A DNA stretch of 7,307 nt from DATESZ01 sp035283845. Its GTDB lineage: Bacteria; Desulfobacterota; Syntrophia; Syntrophales; JACQWR01. The notes beneath the pieces were generated by a model. The model was given only the letters and a program-made list of their open reading frames with translations. It ran no database searches and had not been told where the DNA came from. The position numbers and the translations under genes were made by a program. The DNA lies in the NCBI GenBank assembly GCA_035283845.1, contig DATESZ010000061.1:1-7307 (forward strand), given 5' to 3'. This document shows positions 1-7,307 of the stretch, piece by piece; the stretch's first letter is position 1, and the number at the start of each line of letters is the position of its first letter.

Positions 1-2019
<2,019 letters not shown>

Positions 2020-2080
2020 AATTTTATTTTTCCTTAAGCGCGCATTCATGATGTGTAATTGTCTTAATAAATTATAATTA
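2020..2080 (+). other. 23S-5S internal transcribed spacer
   Basis: This is a short AT-rich spacer between the two rRNAs. I see no tRNA gene in it. It contains TATAAT at 2073-2078, but there is no matching -35 hexamer and no TGn extension. It is therefore better read as processed operon transcript than as a separate 5S promoter. Confidence 0.85.
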
Positions 2081-2198
<118 letters not shown>

Positions 2199-2248
2199 TT
2201 TAATAAAAAGCCCCCTTCCTCATATGAGGAAGGGGGCTTTTTATTAAA
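2199..2248 (+). terminator. Intrinsic terminator of the rRNA operon, perfect 50-bp palindrome
   Basis: The sequence is perfectly self-complementary about the centre 2223/2224 (CAT|ATG), with 25 bases on each side and no mismatch. The RNA would fold into a GC-rich stem (AAGCCCCCTTCCTC and its complement) with a tiny ATAT or CATATG loop, followed by a T tract at 2238-2242. Because the 5' flank is the matching A tract, the element should also work as a terminator for leftward transcription. It starts one base after the 5S helix and so separates the rRNA operon from the archease-rtcB genes. Confidence 0.95.
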
Positions 2249-2253
2249 GGATG

Positions 2254-2262
2254 TGGTATACT
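2254..2262 (+). promoter_or_regulatory. Putative extended -10 promoter for archease-rtcB
   Basis: TG-G-TATACT is an extended -10 element with five of six matches to TATAAT. The 16-18 bp spaced -35 position falls inside the right arm of the terminator palindrome and has no consensus match, which is compatible with an extended -10 promoter. It would start transcription near 2269, giving a leader of about 60 nt before the archease ATG. That leader contains a small hairpin, GCCGC-GATG-GCGGC, at 2284-2297. This is a prediction from sequence pattern only. Confidence 0.45.
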
Positions 2263-2329
2263 GTATTATCAGAAGATAACCATGCCGCGATGGCGGCTTA
2301 CCTGAATAGACTGCCGGCGATGACAGGCC

Positions 2330-2746
2330 ATGATACGATACCGTGTTTTTGATCATACCGCCGATCTTGGGATTCAGGTCTTTGGCAGGACCGTCGAGGA
2401 GATCTTCGTCAACGGCGCCCATGCCCTCTTTCATCTGATTGCCGATCTGGATCAGGTGCAGTTGACTGAGGAGCGTATTATCACCGCAGCCGGCACAGAC
2501 AGAAATGAGCTATGGGTCAATTACCTACGCGAGTGCCTCCATGTTTTCAATGGTGAAGGATTATTGATGCGTGAGTGTGTTATCCTGTCTCTTGACCAGT
2601 CAAATGTAACGGCCCGGCTGCGGGGAGAAATCCTTAACCATAACCGGCAGCAGATCAAGCAGGAAATTAAGGCAGTGACCTATTATCAGGCTTCCGTCAG
2701 GAAAACGAAACGAGGCTGGATTGGGAAGGTGATTTGCGATGTCTAA
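2330..2746 (+). CDS. Archease, RtcB cofactor
   Basis: The product is a 138-residue protein of the usual archease length (about 140). Archease is a small cytoplasmic metal-binding protein that speeds guanylylation of the RNA ligase RtcB and allows multiple turnover. The N-terminal FDHTADLGI (residues 7-15) matches the family signature, with D12 in the metal-site position. The C-terminal AVTYYQASVRK...GKVICDV matches the conserved last strands, including the acidic D137 next to the end. Acidic residues at both positions are known to be important in this family. ATG 2330 is the first possible start, since an in-frame TGA lies at 2321-2323. Its ribosome-binding site is poor, with only AGG close to the start. 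The last 8 bases overlap rtcB, so the two genes are almost certainly co-transcribed and translationally coupled. The partnership with rtcB next door strongly supports the call. Confidence 0.95.
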   Translation: MIRYRVFDHTADLGIQVFGRTVEEIFVNGAHALFHLIADLDQVQLTEERIITAAGTDRNELWVNYLRECLHVFNGEGLLMRECVILSLDQSNVTARLRGEILNHNRQQIKQEIKAVTYYQASVRKTKRGWIGKVICDV

Positions 2747-4187
2747 AGACAAGTTGGAATTAAGAAAACTGGATGCTAATCGCTGGGAAATTCCTCAAGT
2801 AGGCGGAATGAGGGTGCCGGGGATCATTTACGCGAATGAATCCTTGTTAAAAGATATTACCATGGATGAAAGTCCCCGGCAGGTGGCCAACGTGGCGCAC
2901 CTTCCAGGGATTGTCCGGTATTCGCTAGCCATGCCTGATATGCACTGGGGTTATGGTTTCTCCATTGGGGGAGTGGCGGCTTTTGATTTGCAGGGAGGAG
3001 TTGTGTCTCCTGGCGGCGTCGGTTATGACATCAACTGCGGTTGCCGGCTGATGACGACGAAACTAACCTGGGACGACATCCAGTCTCACCTCAAGGAGCT
3101 GATTGTCGCCCTGTTTCAGAATATTCCCACTGGTGTAGGTTCTAAAGGCAATCTTACACTTTCTATTCAGGATGAAAAGAAGGTGTTGCAACAGGGTGCG
3201 CGCTGGGCTGTGGAACAGGGGTATGGCTTCCCGGAGGATCTGGAGGCTACGGAAGACGGCGGCGTAATCAAGGACGCCGACCCAGATAGGGTCAGCGATA
3301 GGGCGAAGGAAAGGGGGCGGCCGCAATTGGGCACCCTCGGATCGGGCAACCATTTTCTGGAAATCGAGGTGGTAGAAGAAATTTTTGACAATACAGCCGC
3401 TGCGGCCTTCGGTCTGGAAAAGGGGCAGATCGCCGTTATGATCCACAGCGGCTCCCGCGGACTAGGCTACCAGGTCTGCGACGATTATCTCGCCGATATG
3501 GTGCGAAATATGGCCAAACTGGGCATATCCCTTCCCGACAGGCAACTGGCCTGCGCTTACCTGGATTCGCAGCAAGGCAAAGATTATCTTGCGGCCATGG
3601 CTTGCGCCGCCAATTATGCCTGGGCGAACCGCCAGATGTTGATGCACTGGACAAGAGCAATTTTTTATCGCACCCTGGGAAAGTCCCCTCGCGAGATCTG
3701 CATGCGTCTCCTCTATGACGTTTGTCACAACATCGCCAAGATCGAAAGATTTCCCATTTCCGGCAAGGAAGTTGCCCTCTGCGTCCATCGCAAGGGCGCA
3801 ACCCGCGCCTTCCCTCCCGGCCATCCCTCCCTGCCGGAAAGGTACCGCTCCGTGGGACAGCCTGTCCTGATACCCGGTGACATGGGCAGCGGCGCCTATG
3901 TGCTTGCGGGGACGGAAAAGGCCTTTCAGGAAACCTTCGGCAGCACCTGCCACGGCGCCGGACGGGTGATGAGCCGTACCCAGGCGACCAAGGTCAGCCG
4001 CGGCAGATCCATTTCCAGAGAGATGGCCGCAAAAGGCGTAATCGTTATGGCAAGCAGCAAGGGCACTCTTACAGAAGAACTGCCGGAGGCTTACAAAGAC
4101 CTCGACGAGGTAGTGGGGGTAGTGCACAACGCCGGCATCTCCCGGAAGGTGGCCAGACTGCGCACCCTCGGCTGCATCAAGGGGTAA
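2739..4187 (+). CDS. rtcB: RtcB, GTP-dependent RNA-splicing/repair ligase
   Basis: The product is a 482-residue cytoplasmic RNA ligase of normal archaeal/bacterial RtcB length with no intein. The family joins RNA 2',3'-cyclic phosphate or 3'-phosphate ends to 5'-OH ends through a covalent histidine-GMP intermediate and Mn2+. All active-site residues known from the Pyrococcus enzyme are visible: D97 and C100 in GYDINCG, N204/H205 in GSGNHFLE, H236 in IHSGSRG, H330 in VCHN, and the guanylylated histidine H405 in CHGAGR. The C-terminus VVHNAGISRKVARLRTLGCIKG is the typical family ending. ATG 2739 is preceded by GGAAGGTG (2724-2731) at good spacing and overlaps the archease stop. The known bacterial roles of RtcB are repair of RNAs cut by toxins or other endonucleases and, in some clades, tRNA splicing. 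The substrate here cannot be told from the sequence. There is no rtcA or rtcR in view, so the E. coli-type regulated rtc operon is not present here. Confidence 0.98.
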   Translation: MSKDKLELRKLDANRWEIPQVGGMRVPGIIYANESLLKDITMDESPRQVANVAHLPGIVRYSLAMPDMHWGYGFSIGGVAAFDLQGGVVSPGGVGYDINCGCRLMTTKLTWDDIQSHLKELIVALFQNIPTGVGSKGNLTLSIQDEKKVLQQGARWAVEQGYGFPEDLEATEDGGVIKDADPDRVSDRAKERGRPQLGTLGSGNHFLEIEVVEEIFDNTAAAAFGLEKGQIAVMIHSGSRGLGYQVCDDYLADMVRNMAKLGISLPDRQLACAYLDSQQGKDYLAAMACAANYAWANRQMLMHWTRAIFYRTLGKSPREICMRLLYDVCHNIAKIERFPISGKEVALCVHRKGATRAFPPGHPSLPERYRSVGQPVLIPGDMGSGAYVLAGTEKAFQETFGSTCHGAGRVMSRTQATKVSRGRSISREMAAKGVIVMASSKGTLTEELPEAYKDLDEVVGVVHNAGISRKVARLRTLGCIKG

Positions 4188-4213
4188 GAGATAAGGAAGG
4201 ATAAGATTGTTAA

Positions 4214-5170
4214 TCAGCGGCCTAACGTAAGAACATTCCGATTGGCAAAGCGATGCCAGGCATTAAGGAGGTGAACGGCGATAATCGCCATGAGCAGCCT
4301 GGGCACGTAAAGCCAGAAGGCGCTAAGTCCCAGGGCGACTAAAAGGAGCGTGTCCTCAATGAGAGAGTGATTGATGCCTATGGACAGGTGCAGCGTTTCA
4401 AGCTCCTCTTGGGAGAGAGTCCCCTCTCTGCTTTCTTCCATGATAATTGATCCTCCATAGGCCAGACCGAAAAATATGGCTGTTATCCAGAGAAAGGCAA
4501 GCTTCCGATCAAGTCCCATAACCTTGAGAAAAGGCGTAATCAAGGCGACAACATACTCTATCCTTCCGGAAGATTTAAGTATCTCCAGGAGGGTGAGGAG
4601 GCTTATGATAATCAGAAAAGCCTTTATGGTAAGCCGCGCGCTGTTTACAACCCAGGTCTGAAGCGTAATTGACAAAAGAGGACGCATGATAGTTGCCGTA
4701 GTGTCCGTGATAGTTGCCGCAGACGTTGGGTGGGCAAACCAGGGCGTAAGTAATATCAGGGTTATTATCGCGACACCGATGCGGCAGAGGGTGGCTTTCA
4801 CGGGGTTAATTCCCGATTTCCCCTGTATGATCCCTTCCTGTACCAAATTGTGGGCCGTTAAAATAAAGATGCCGATCAGCGTCATCTGCTCCCGTGTCAA
4901 GGGCAGGGAAACCATGGCGGCGATCCCTCCGTATATTCCCGTCAGCATGCCGATGACTAGCGGCAAGGCGGCCTCGGCTGGCAGGTTTATGAGCCTCATG
5001 GCGGGTTGCAGCATCCCGTCCAGATGATTGAGCCAGCCGCTCCAGGCCAGAAGCGTCGTCAAGAACGAAATAGGGACAATGATTTGCATCATCCATAGGA
5101 AACTGTGCCAGCCTCGTCGCAGTCCCGATATCGTTCCCTGTTTTAACAGGTTGCCGTTTGATTCCACCAT
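4214..5170 (-). CDS. Gate-domain (nucleoside-recognition / SpmA-SpmB-like) inner-membrane protein
   Basis: The product is a 318-residue polytopic membrane protein with hydrophobic segments at roughly residues 24-45, 66-90, 97-112, 125-147, 180-198, 224-243, 270-288 and 289-304. The architecture is an internal duplication. The first lobe has LPLVIGMLTGIYGGIAAMVSL...TAHNLVQEGII (69-115). The second lobe has WITAIFFGLAYGGSIIMEES...GINHSLIEDTLL (228-276). Each lobe has a small-residue Y-GG turn followed by an H-N or N-H plus acidic motif, typical of Gate domains found in nucleoside transporters and spore-maturation proteins SpmA/SpmB. The transported substrate is unknown, and no sporulation role is implied. 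I chose ATG 5170-5168 because GGAG lies 5 bases upstream. A GTG start at 5347 would add 59 residues that do not look like a family N-terminus and would cross the thioredoxin promoter. The gene is convergent with rtcB, 26 bp between stops, and divergent from the thioredoxin gene. Confidence 0.85.
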   Translation of the reverse strand: MVESNGNLLKQGTISGLRRGWHSFLWMMQIIVPISFLTTLLAWSGWLNHLDGMLQPAMRLINLPAEAALPLVIGMLTGIYGGIAAMVSLPLTREQMTLIGIFILTAHNLVQEGIIQGKSGINPVKATLCRIGVAIITLILLTPWFAHPTSAATITDTTATIMRPLLSITLQTWVVNSARLTIKAFLIIISLLTLLEILKSSGRIEYVVALITPFLKVMGLDRKLAFLWITAIFFGLAYGGSIIMEESREGTLSQEELETLHLSIGINHSLIEDTLLLVALGLSAFWLYVPRLLMAIIAVHLLNAWHRFANRNVLTLGR

Positions 5171-5175
5171 CCTTG

Positions 5176-5179
5176 CTCC
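5176..5179 (-). promoter_or_regulatory. Ribosome-binding site deciding the Gate-protein start
   Basis: On the minus strand GGAG sits 5 bases before ATG 5170-5168. This is the clearest Shine-Dalgarno match in this frame and is the reason for preferring the 318-residue product over the longer open frame. Confidence 0.75.
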
Positions 5180-5257
5180 ATAGCAGAATTGCAAAGACGG
5201 TACAAGGTAGATTCGAAGGACATGCTCCGGGTAGTTCCCCGCGCTATGAACCGAGAC

Positions 5258-5286
5258 TTGACTTTTAGCGTGCAGATGTAAATAAT
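5258..5286 (+). promoter_or_regulatory. Sigma70-type promoter for the thioredoxin gene
   Basis: The -35 TTGACT (5258-5263, 5 of 6 matches to TTGACA) and the -10 AATAAT (5281-5286, 5 of 6 matches to TATAAT) are separated by exactly 17 bp. This is the best promoter-like match I found in the non-coding parts of the window. Transcription should begin near 5293, leaving a leader of about 105 nt. No equally good promoter is visible in the opposite direction for the Gate gene. Confidence 0.7.
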
Positions 5287-5292
5287 AAAGGC

Positions 5293-5357
5293 AACTGCTC
5301 AGGTAGATAGGCTGAGTAAGACAGTGAGAACACTTCAGCCAAACCACCTGAGCAGTT
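5293..5357 (+). promoter_or_regulatory. Nested stem-loop in the thioredoxin 5' leader
   Basis: AACTGCTCAGGT (5293-5304) is exactly complementary to ACCTGAGCAGTT (5346-5357). Inside it, GGCTGA (5310-5315) is exactly complementary to TCAGCC (5335-5340). The result is a 12-bp basal stem, a symmetrical 5-by-5 internal loop, a 6-bp upper stem and a loop of about 19 nt. The basal stem starts at the predicted transcription start, so the mRNA would begin with this hairpin. It does not resemble a riboswitch I know. It could be an mRNA-stability or regulatory leader element, or at DNA level an operator for a dimeric regulator. Confidence 0.7.
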
Positions 5358-5388
5358 ACTCAAGAGAAAGCAAGGGGCAGATACCTTC

Positions 5389-5394
5389 AGGAAG
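5389..5394 (+). promoter_or_regulatory. Ribosome-binding site of the thioredoxin gene
   Basis: AGGAAG lies 4 bases before ATG 5399. A second AGGA (5406-5409) precedes an in-frame ATG at 5414, so initiation five codons later is also possible. Both starts keep both zinc ribbons intact. Confidence 0.65.
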
Positions 5395-5398
5395 AGAC

Positions 5399-5962
5399 AT
5401 GGGACAGGAAGATATGGTTATAAGGTGCCTCAACTGTGGCACTAAGAATCGAATCCAGAAAGAGCGCATGGGCAACCATCCCCTTTGCGGGCGCTGCCAT
5501 TCCCATCTTGATGACATGATTATCCGGTGCTTGGCTTGCGGCAAGAAAAACCGCATGCCTGAAAATCGTCTTAACGATCGTCCCCTTTGCGGTAGCTGCA
5601 GCGCTCCTCTCGTTGTCGGGGTGACTCAGTTTTCTCCCATATATATAACTGATGGAACCTTTAACAGAGAGGTGCTGGCCTACCAGGGCGCTGTCCTGGT
5701 AGATTGCTGGGCGCCCTGGTGCGCGCCCTGTCGTCTTTTGGCGCCCATTCTCGATGAACTGGCCTCCAAATACGCCGGGGGGGGGGTCAAGATTGCCAAA
5801 CTCAATGTGGACGAGAACCCCTTAACTGCGTCACAATATCATATCCACAGCATTCCTACCATGCTTCTCTTCAAGGAAGGCATCCTTGTCGGCAGTCTTA
5901 CAGGCGTGAAAACCAAGGAAGAGATAGAAATAAATCTTCTGGCAATTATGAAAACAAATTAG
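5399..5962 (+). CDS. Thioredoxin, TrxC-like, with two tandem N-terminal zinc ribbons
   Basis: The product is a 187-residue cytoplasmic thiol-disulfide oxidoreductase. Residues 80-187 form the thioredoxin fold: the active site WCAPC is at 107-111, the cis-proline loop SIPTMLLFKEG at 151-161 (P153), and KLNVDENP at 134-141. TrxC (thioredoxin 2) normally has one N-terminal zinc ribbon. Here there are two copies in tandem, C10-C13/C30-C33 and C44-C47/C64-C67, each CxxC-16-CxxC, with a 34-residue period. With 11 cysteines in total, C103 (VDCWAPWCAPC) is also unusual, since phenylalanine is common at that position. The G10 run at 5777-5786 encodes the glycines in YAGGGVK. ATG 5399 is preferred for its AGGAAG site over the GTG at 5324, which lies inside the leader hairpin. 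The stop overlaps the convergent lipoprotein gene by 4 bases. Thioredoxin function is secure. The role of the extra ribbon is unknown. Confidence 0.93.
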   Translation: MGQEDMVIRCLNCGTKNRIQKERMGNHPLCGRCHSHLDDMIIRCLACGKKNRMPENRLNDRPLCGSCSAPLVVGVTQFSPIYITDGTFNREVLAYQGAVLVDCWAPWCAPCRLLAPILDELASKYAGGGVKIAKLNVDENPLTASQYHIHSIPTMLLFKEGILVGSLTGVKTKEEIEINLLAIMKTN

Positions 5963-6513
5963 CGTAACAGCTTTTCTCTCTTGTCCAATTGCAACTCTAA
6001 ATTTTTTAATAGTTGTAAATCCCCTTTCAATTGCTCATTTTCCTGCTGCAAAGCGGCAACCTCCGACTGATATTTTTCATTCAGGAGCCGGAGCTCTTTT
6101 TTCAGTAGTTCATTTTCCTGAATAGTTATTGTTTTGTCGGCTAAAAGCTTTTTAGCCATATCCTGTTCAGTGCGTAGCTTCTCGCGGTAGGAATTCATTT
6201 CCCCTATAAGGCGTAGGGCCGCACGGGCAGCGTCCCGCCATTTACTGTCCGGATAGCTGTTAAGCAGCGTTTCCAAGGTATGACTGGCCAAAACATATTC
6301 GTTTTCATTTGCCGGGTCCGCAAGCTGATGGAGTCCCCTAATAAAAAGCTCCTCATCCTTATAGGGTTTGCCGAACAGAGGCTCCCTGATAAGCGATTCA
6401 TGTACCGTCGGTTGAGGAGATTTTGCCTGGTCAACGATGGGCTGAAGTGATTTAGTGCAGGCGCCCGTCAGGGTAACCAGTAAATAAAGAATGAACAAAC
6501 GTTTTTTATACAT
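5959..6513 (-). CDS. Predicted lipoprotein with helical-repeat segment and C-terminal coiled coil
   Basis: The product is 184 residues. Positively charged MYKKR is followed by a hydrophobic stretch and LTGAC, giving a lipobox with lipidated C19. The match is acceptable although threonine, not leucine, is at -3. Residues 55-105 contain LFIRGLHQLAD...ASHTLETLLNSYPDSKWRDAARAALRLI, which resembles one helical TPR-like repeat as seen in YfiO/BamD-type or CpoB/YbgF-type envelope lipoproteins. Residues 108-184 are a long, charged, heptad-like coiled coil. Such a protein would sit in the periplasm, anchored in a membrane. The ATG overlaps the end of the upstream GGDEF gene by 8 bases and has only a weak ribosome-binding site, so translational coupling is likely. 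The general layout recalls QseG-type lipoproteins encoded beside HAMP sensors, but I cannot assign it to that family by sequence. Confidence 0.8.
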   Translation of the reverse strand: MYKKRLFILYLLVTLTGACTKSLQPIVDQAKSPQPTVHESLIREPLFGKPYKDEELFIRGLHQLADPANENEYVLASHTLETLLNSYPDSKWRDAARAALRLIGEMNSYREKLRTEQDMAKKLLADKTITIQENELLKKELRLLNEKYQSEVAALQQENEQLKGDLQLLKNLELQLDKREKLLR

Positions 6514-7307
6514 CTGTCAATACCCCAATCTCCGCGAGTTTTTTTAGACATTCCCGCTTGACATAGTTGCTGCCCGGTAAAGATTTTGCGTATTCCTTTA
6601 ATTTAGCTGCTTCTGCCGCCATATCCAGCGGATTGCTGAAGCGGCTGCCGTCATCGGTTACGATGGCGATCGTCATGGTAATAAACGGGAAATCACGCAT
6701 TGTCCCGCTCCTGTCTTTTCCAGTGAAGAACCCCTTTTGTATGTCCTCATTGGAATAGAATTTTAAGCTGGACTGGTCAAACTCTTTAATAATAGACTGA
6801 CATATCGCTTCTGCCTTCCCTGGTTCGGCGGTGATGATGAAGTCGTCCCCGCCGATATGGCCGATAAAAAAATTATGATCGTCAAGTATTTTTGCCTGTT
6901 TCATGATGATGAGTCCTACTTCCTTTATAACTTCACTGCCCCAGGCGTAGCCATAATGGTCGGCAAAGGGTTTGAAGTTATCCAGATCCACGTGGCAGAT
7001 GGAAAAACGTTTTTTTTCTGCAAGGCATTTTTGAATGTGCGTTTCTATGGCCAAATTGCCGGGAAGCCCCGTAAGCGGGCTCGCATCTCGGTGGAAAGCC
7101 TCAAGTGCCTTGAGACGTTCGGCCATAACCATGAAGGCGTTAGCGAGACTCCCGATGGCATCCTGTCGGTTCATGTTGAGATCGTTTTTGAATTTCCCTT
7201 CGGCGATCAGCGCCGTTGCTTTCTCCAATTTCTTAAGGGGACGGGCAATGTTATAAGTAATGAGAACGGCAAGGGAAAATCCCGCAATCAGGCTGATGAT
7301 ACTAAGG
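6506..7307 (-). CDS. HAMP-GGDEF domain protein (N-terminus outside window)
   Basis: The frame is open to the window edge, so the 266 visible residues are the C-terminal part of a longer membrane protein. Apparent internal starts such as TTG 7228 are not the real start. Residues 1-18 (LSIISLIAGFSLAVLI) are a membrane helix. About 17-70 form a HAMP linker (TYNIARPLKKLEKATALIAEGKF...IGSLANAFMVMAERL). The GGDEF domain follows: SPLTGLPGN, HVDLDNFKPF and GHIGGDDFII, with GGDDF at 152-156 in place of GGDEF/GGEEF. A segment with FPFITMTIAIV and EAAKLKEYAKSLPGS closes the domain. No RxxD inhibitory site is seen at the usual place, five residues before GGDDF. Canonical proteins of this type make cyclic di-GMP from two GTP. 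Whether the D-for-E variant is active is open. It is followed by, and overlaps, the lipoprotein gene. The sensor region is not visible. Confidence 0.9.
   Translation of the reverse strand, partial: LSIISLIAGFSLAVLITYNIARPLKKLEKATALIAEGKFKNDLNMNRQDAIGSLANAFMVMAERLKALEAFHRDASPLTGLPGNLAIETHIQKCLAEKKRFSICHVDLDNFKPFADHYGYAWGSEVIKEVGLIIMKQAKILDDHNFFIGHIGGDDFIITAEPGKAEAICQSIIKEFDQSSLKFYSNEDIQKGFFTGKDRSGTMRDFPFITMTIAIVTDDGSRFSNPLDMAAEAAKLKEYAKSLPGSNYVKRECLKKLAEIGVLTDV

Noticed and set aside
2073..2078. TATAAT in the 23S-5S spacer as a 5S promoter
   Set aside because: There is no -35 match at 16-18 bp and no extended -10 TG. An AT-rich spacer will contain such strings by chance.
2282..2305. Seven-codon leader peptide (MPRWRLT) upstream of archease
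   Set aside because: It is too short, with a weak ribosome-binding site and no attenuator structure coupled to it, so it cannot be told from chance.
3063..4127. Minus-strand frames of 120-220 codons opposite rtcB
   Set aside because: The + strand reading is an unambiguous full-length RtcB with all catalytic residues, and the antisense frames overlap each other and resemble no family.
4686..5027. Plus-strand frames opposite the Gate gene
   Set aside because: They are antisense shadows of a clear membrane protein with no domains or ribosome-binding sites.
5171..5347. N-terminal extension of the Gate protein to GTG 5347
   Set aside because: The extra 59 residues have no Gate-family character and would cross the thioredoxin promoter and hairpin, and a clear GGAG supports ATG at 5170.
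5324..5398. N-terminal extension of thioredoxin to GTG 5324
   Set aside because: The start would lie in the loop of the leader hairpin without a ribosome-binding site, and homologues begin just before the first CxxC.

Overview
The window looks like a bacterial chromosome segment, most plausibly from a deltaproteobacterial (Desulfobacterota, Syntrophus/Geobacter-like) anaerobe. That placement is an inference from the character of the rRNA and the gene types: an archease-RtcB pair, a two-lobed Gate membrane protein, a TrxC-like thioredoxin with zinc ribbons, and a HAMP-GGDEF protein next to an envelope lipoprotein. No database search was possible. There is no mobile element, CRISPR array or tRNA that I can support.

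Region 1 (1-2248) is the distal part of an rRNA operon: the 3' two thirds of a 23S rRNA (left end cut by the window), a 62-base AT-rich spacer, a complete 5S rRNA, and a perfect 50-bp palindrome that serves as its intrinsic terminator. Region 2 (2249-4187) is a two-gene operon on the + strand: archease followed by rtcB, overlapping by 8 bases. It is an RNA-ligation module starting about 80 bp after the rRNA terminator, with a likely extended -10 promoter of its own. Region 3 (4214-5170, - strand) is a polytopic membrane protein of the Gate / nucleoside-recognition (SpmA/SpmB-like) type, convergent with rtcB. Region 4 (5171-5398) is a 228-bp divergent intergenic region. It holds a strong sigma70-type promoter pointing right and a long nested hairpin that begins where transcription should start. 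Region 5 (5399-5962) is a thioredoxin carrying two tandem N-terminal zinc ribbons. Region 6 (5959-7307, - strand) is a two-gene unit: a truncated HAMP-GGDEF protein followed, with an 8-base overlap, by a coiled-coil lipoprotein. The lipoprotein ends tail-to-tail with the thioredoxin gene, sharing 4 bases.

Functionally, archease and RtcB are established partners: archease helps load guanylate onto RtcB, which joins 2',3'-cyclic-phosphate (or 3'-phosphate) and 5'-OH RNA ends. The GGDEF protein and lipoprotein are probably translationally coupled and may form an envelope-to-cytoplasm signalling pair. The thioredoxin and Gate genes are divergent and may share a control region. The points most worth a second look are the duplicated zinc ribbon in the thioredoxin, the structured leader of that gene, the G10 tract inside it, and the placement of the RNA-ligase operon next to the rRNA operon.
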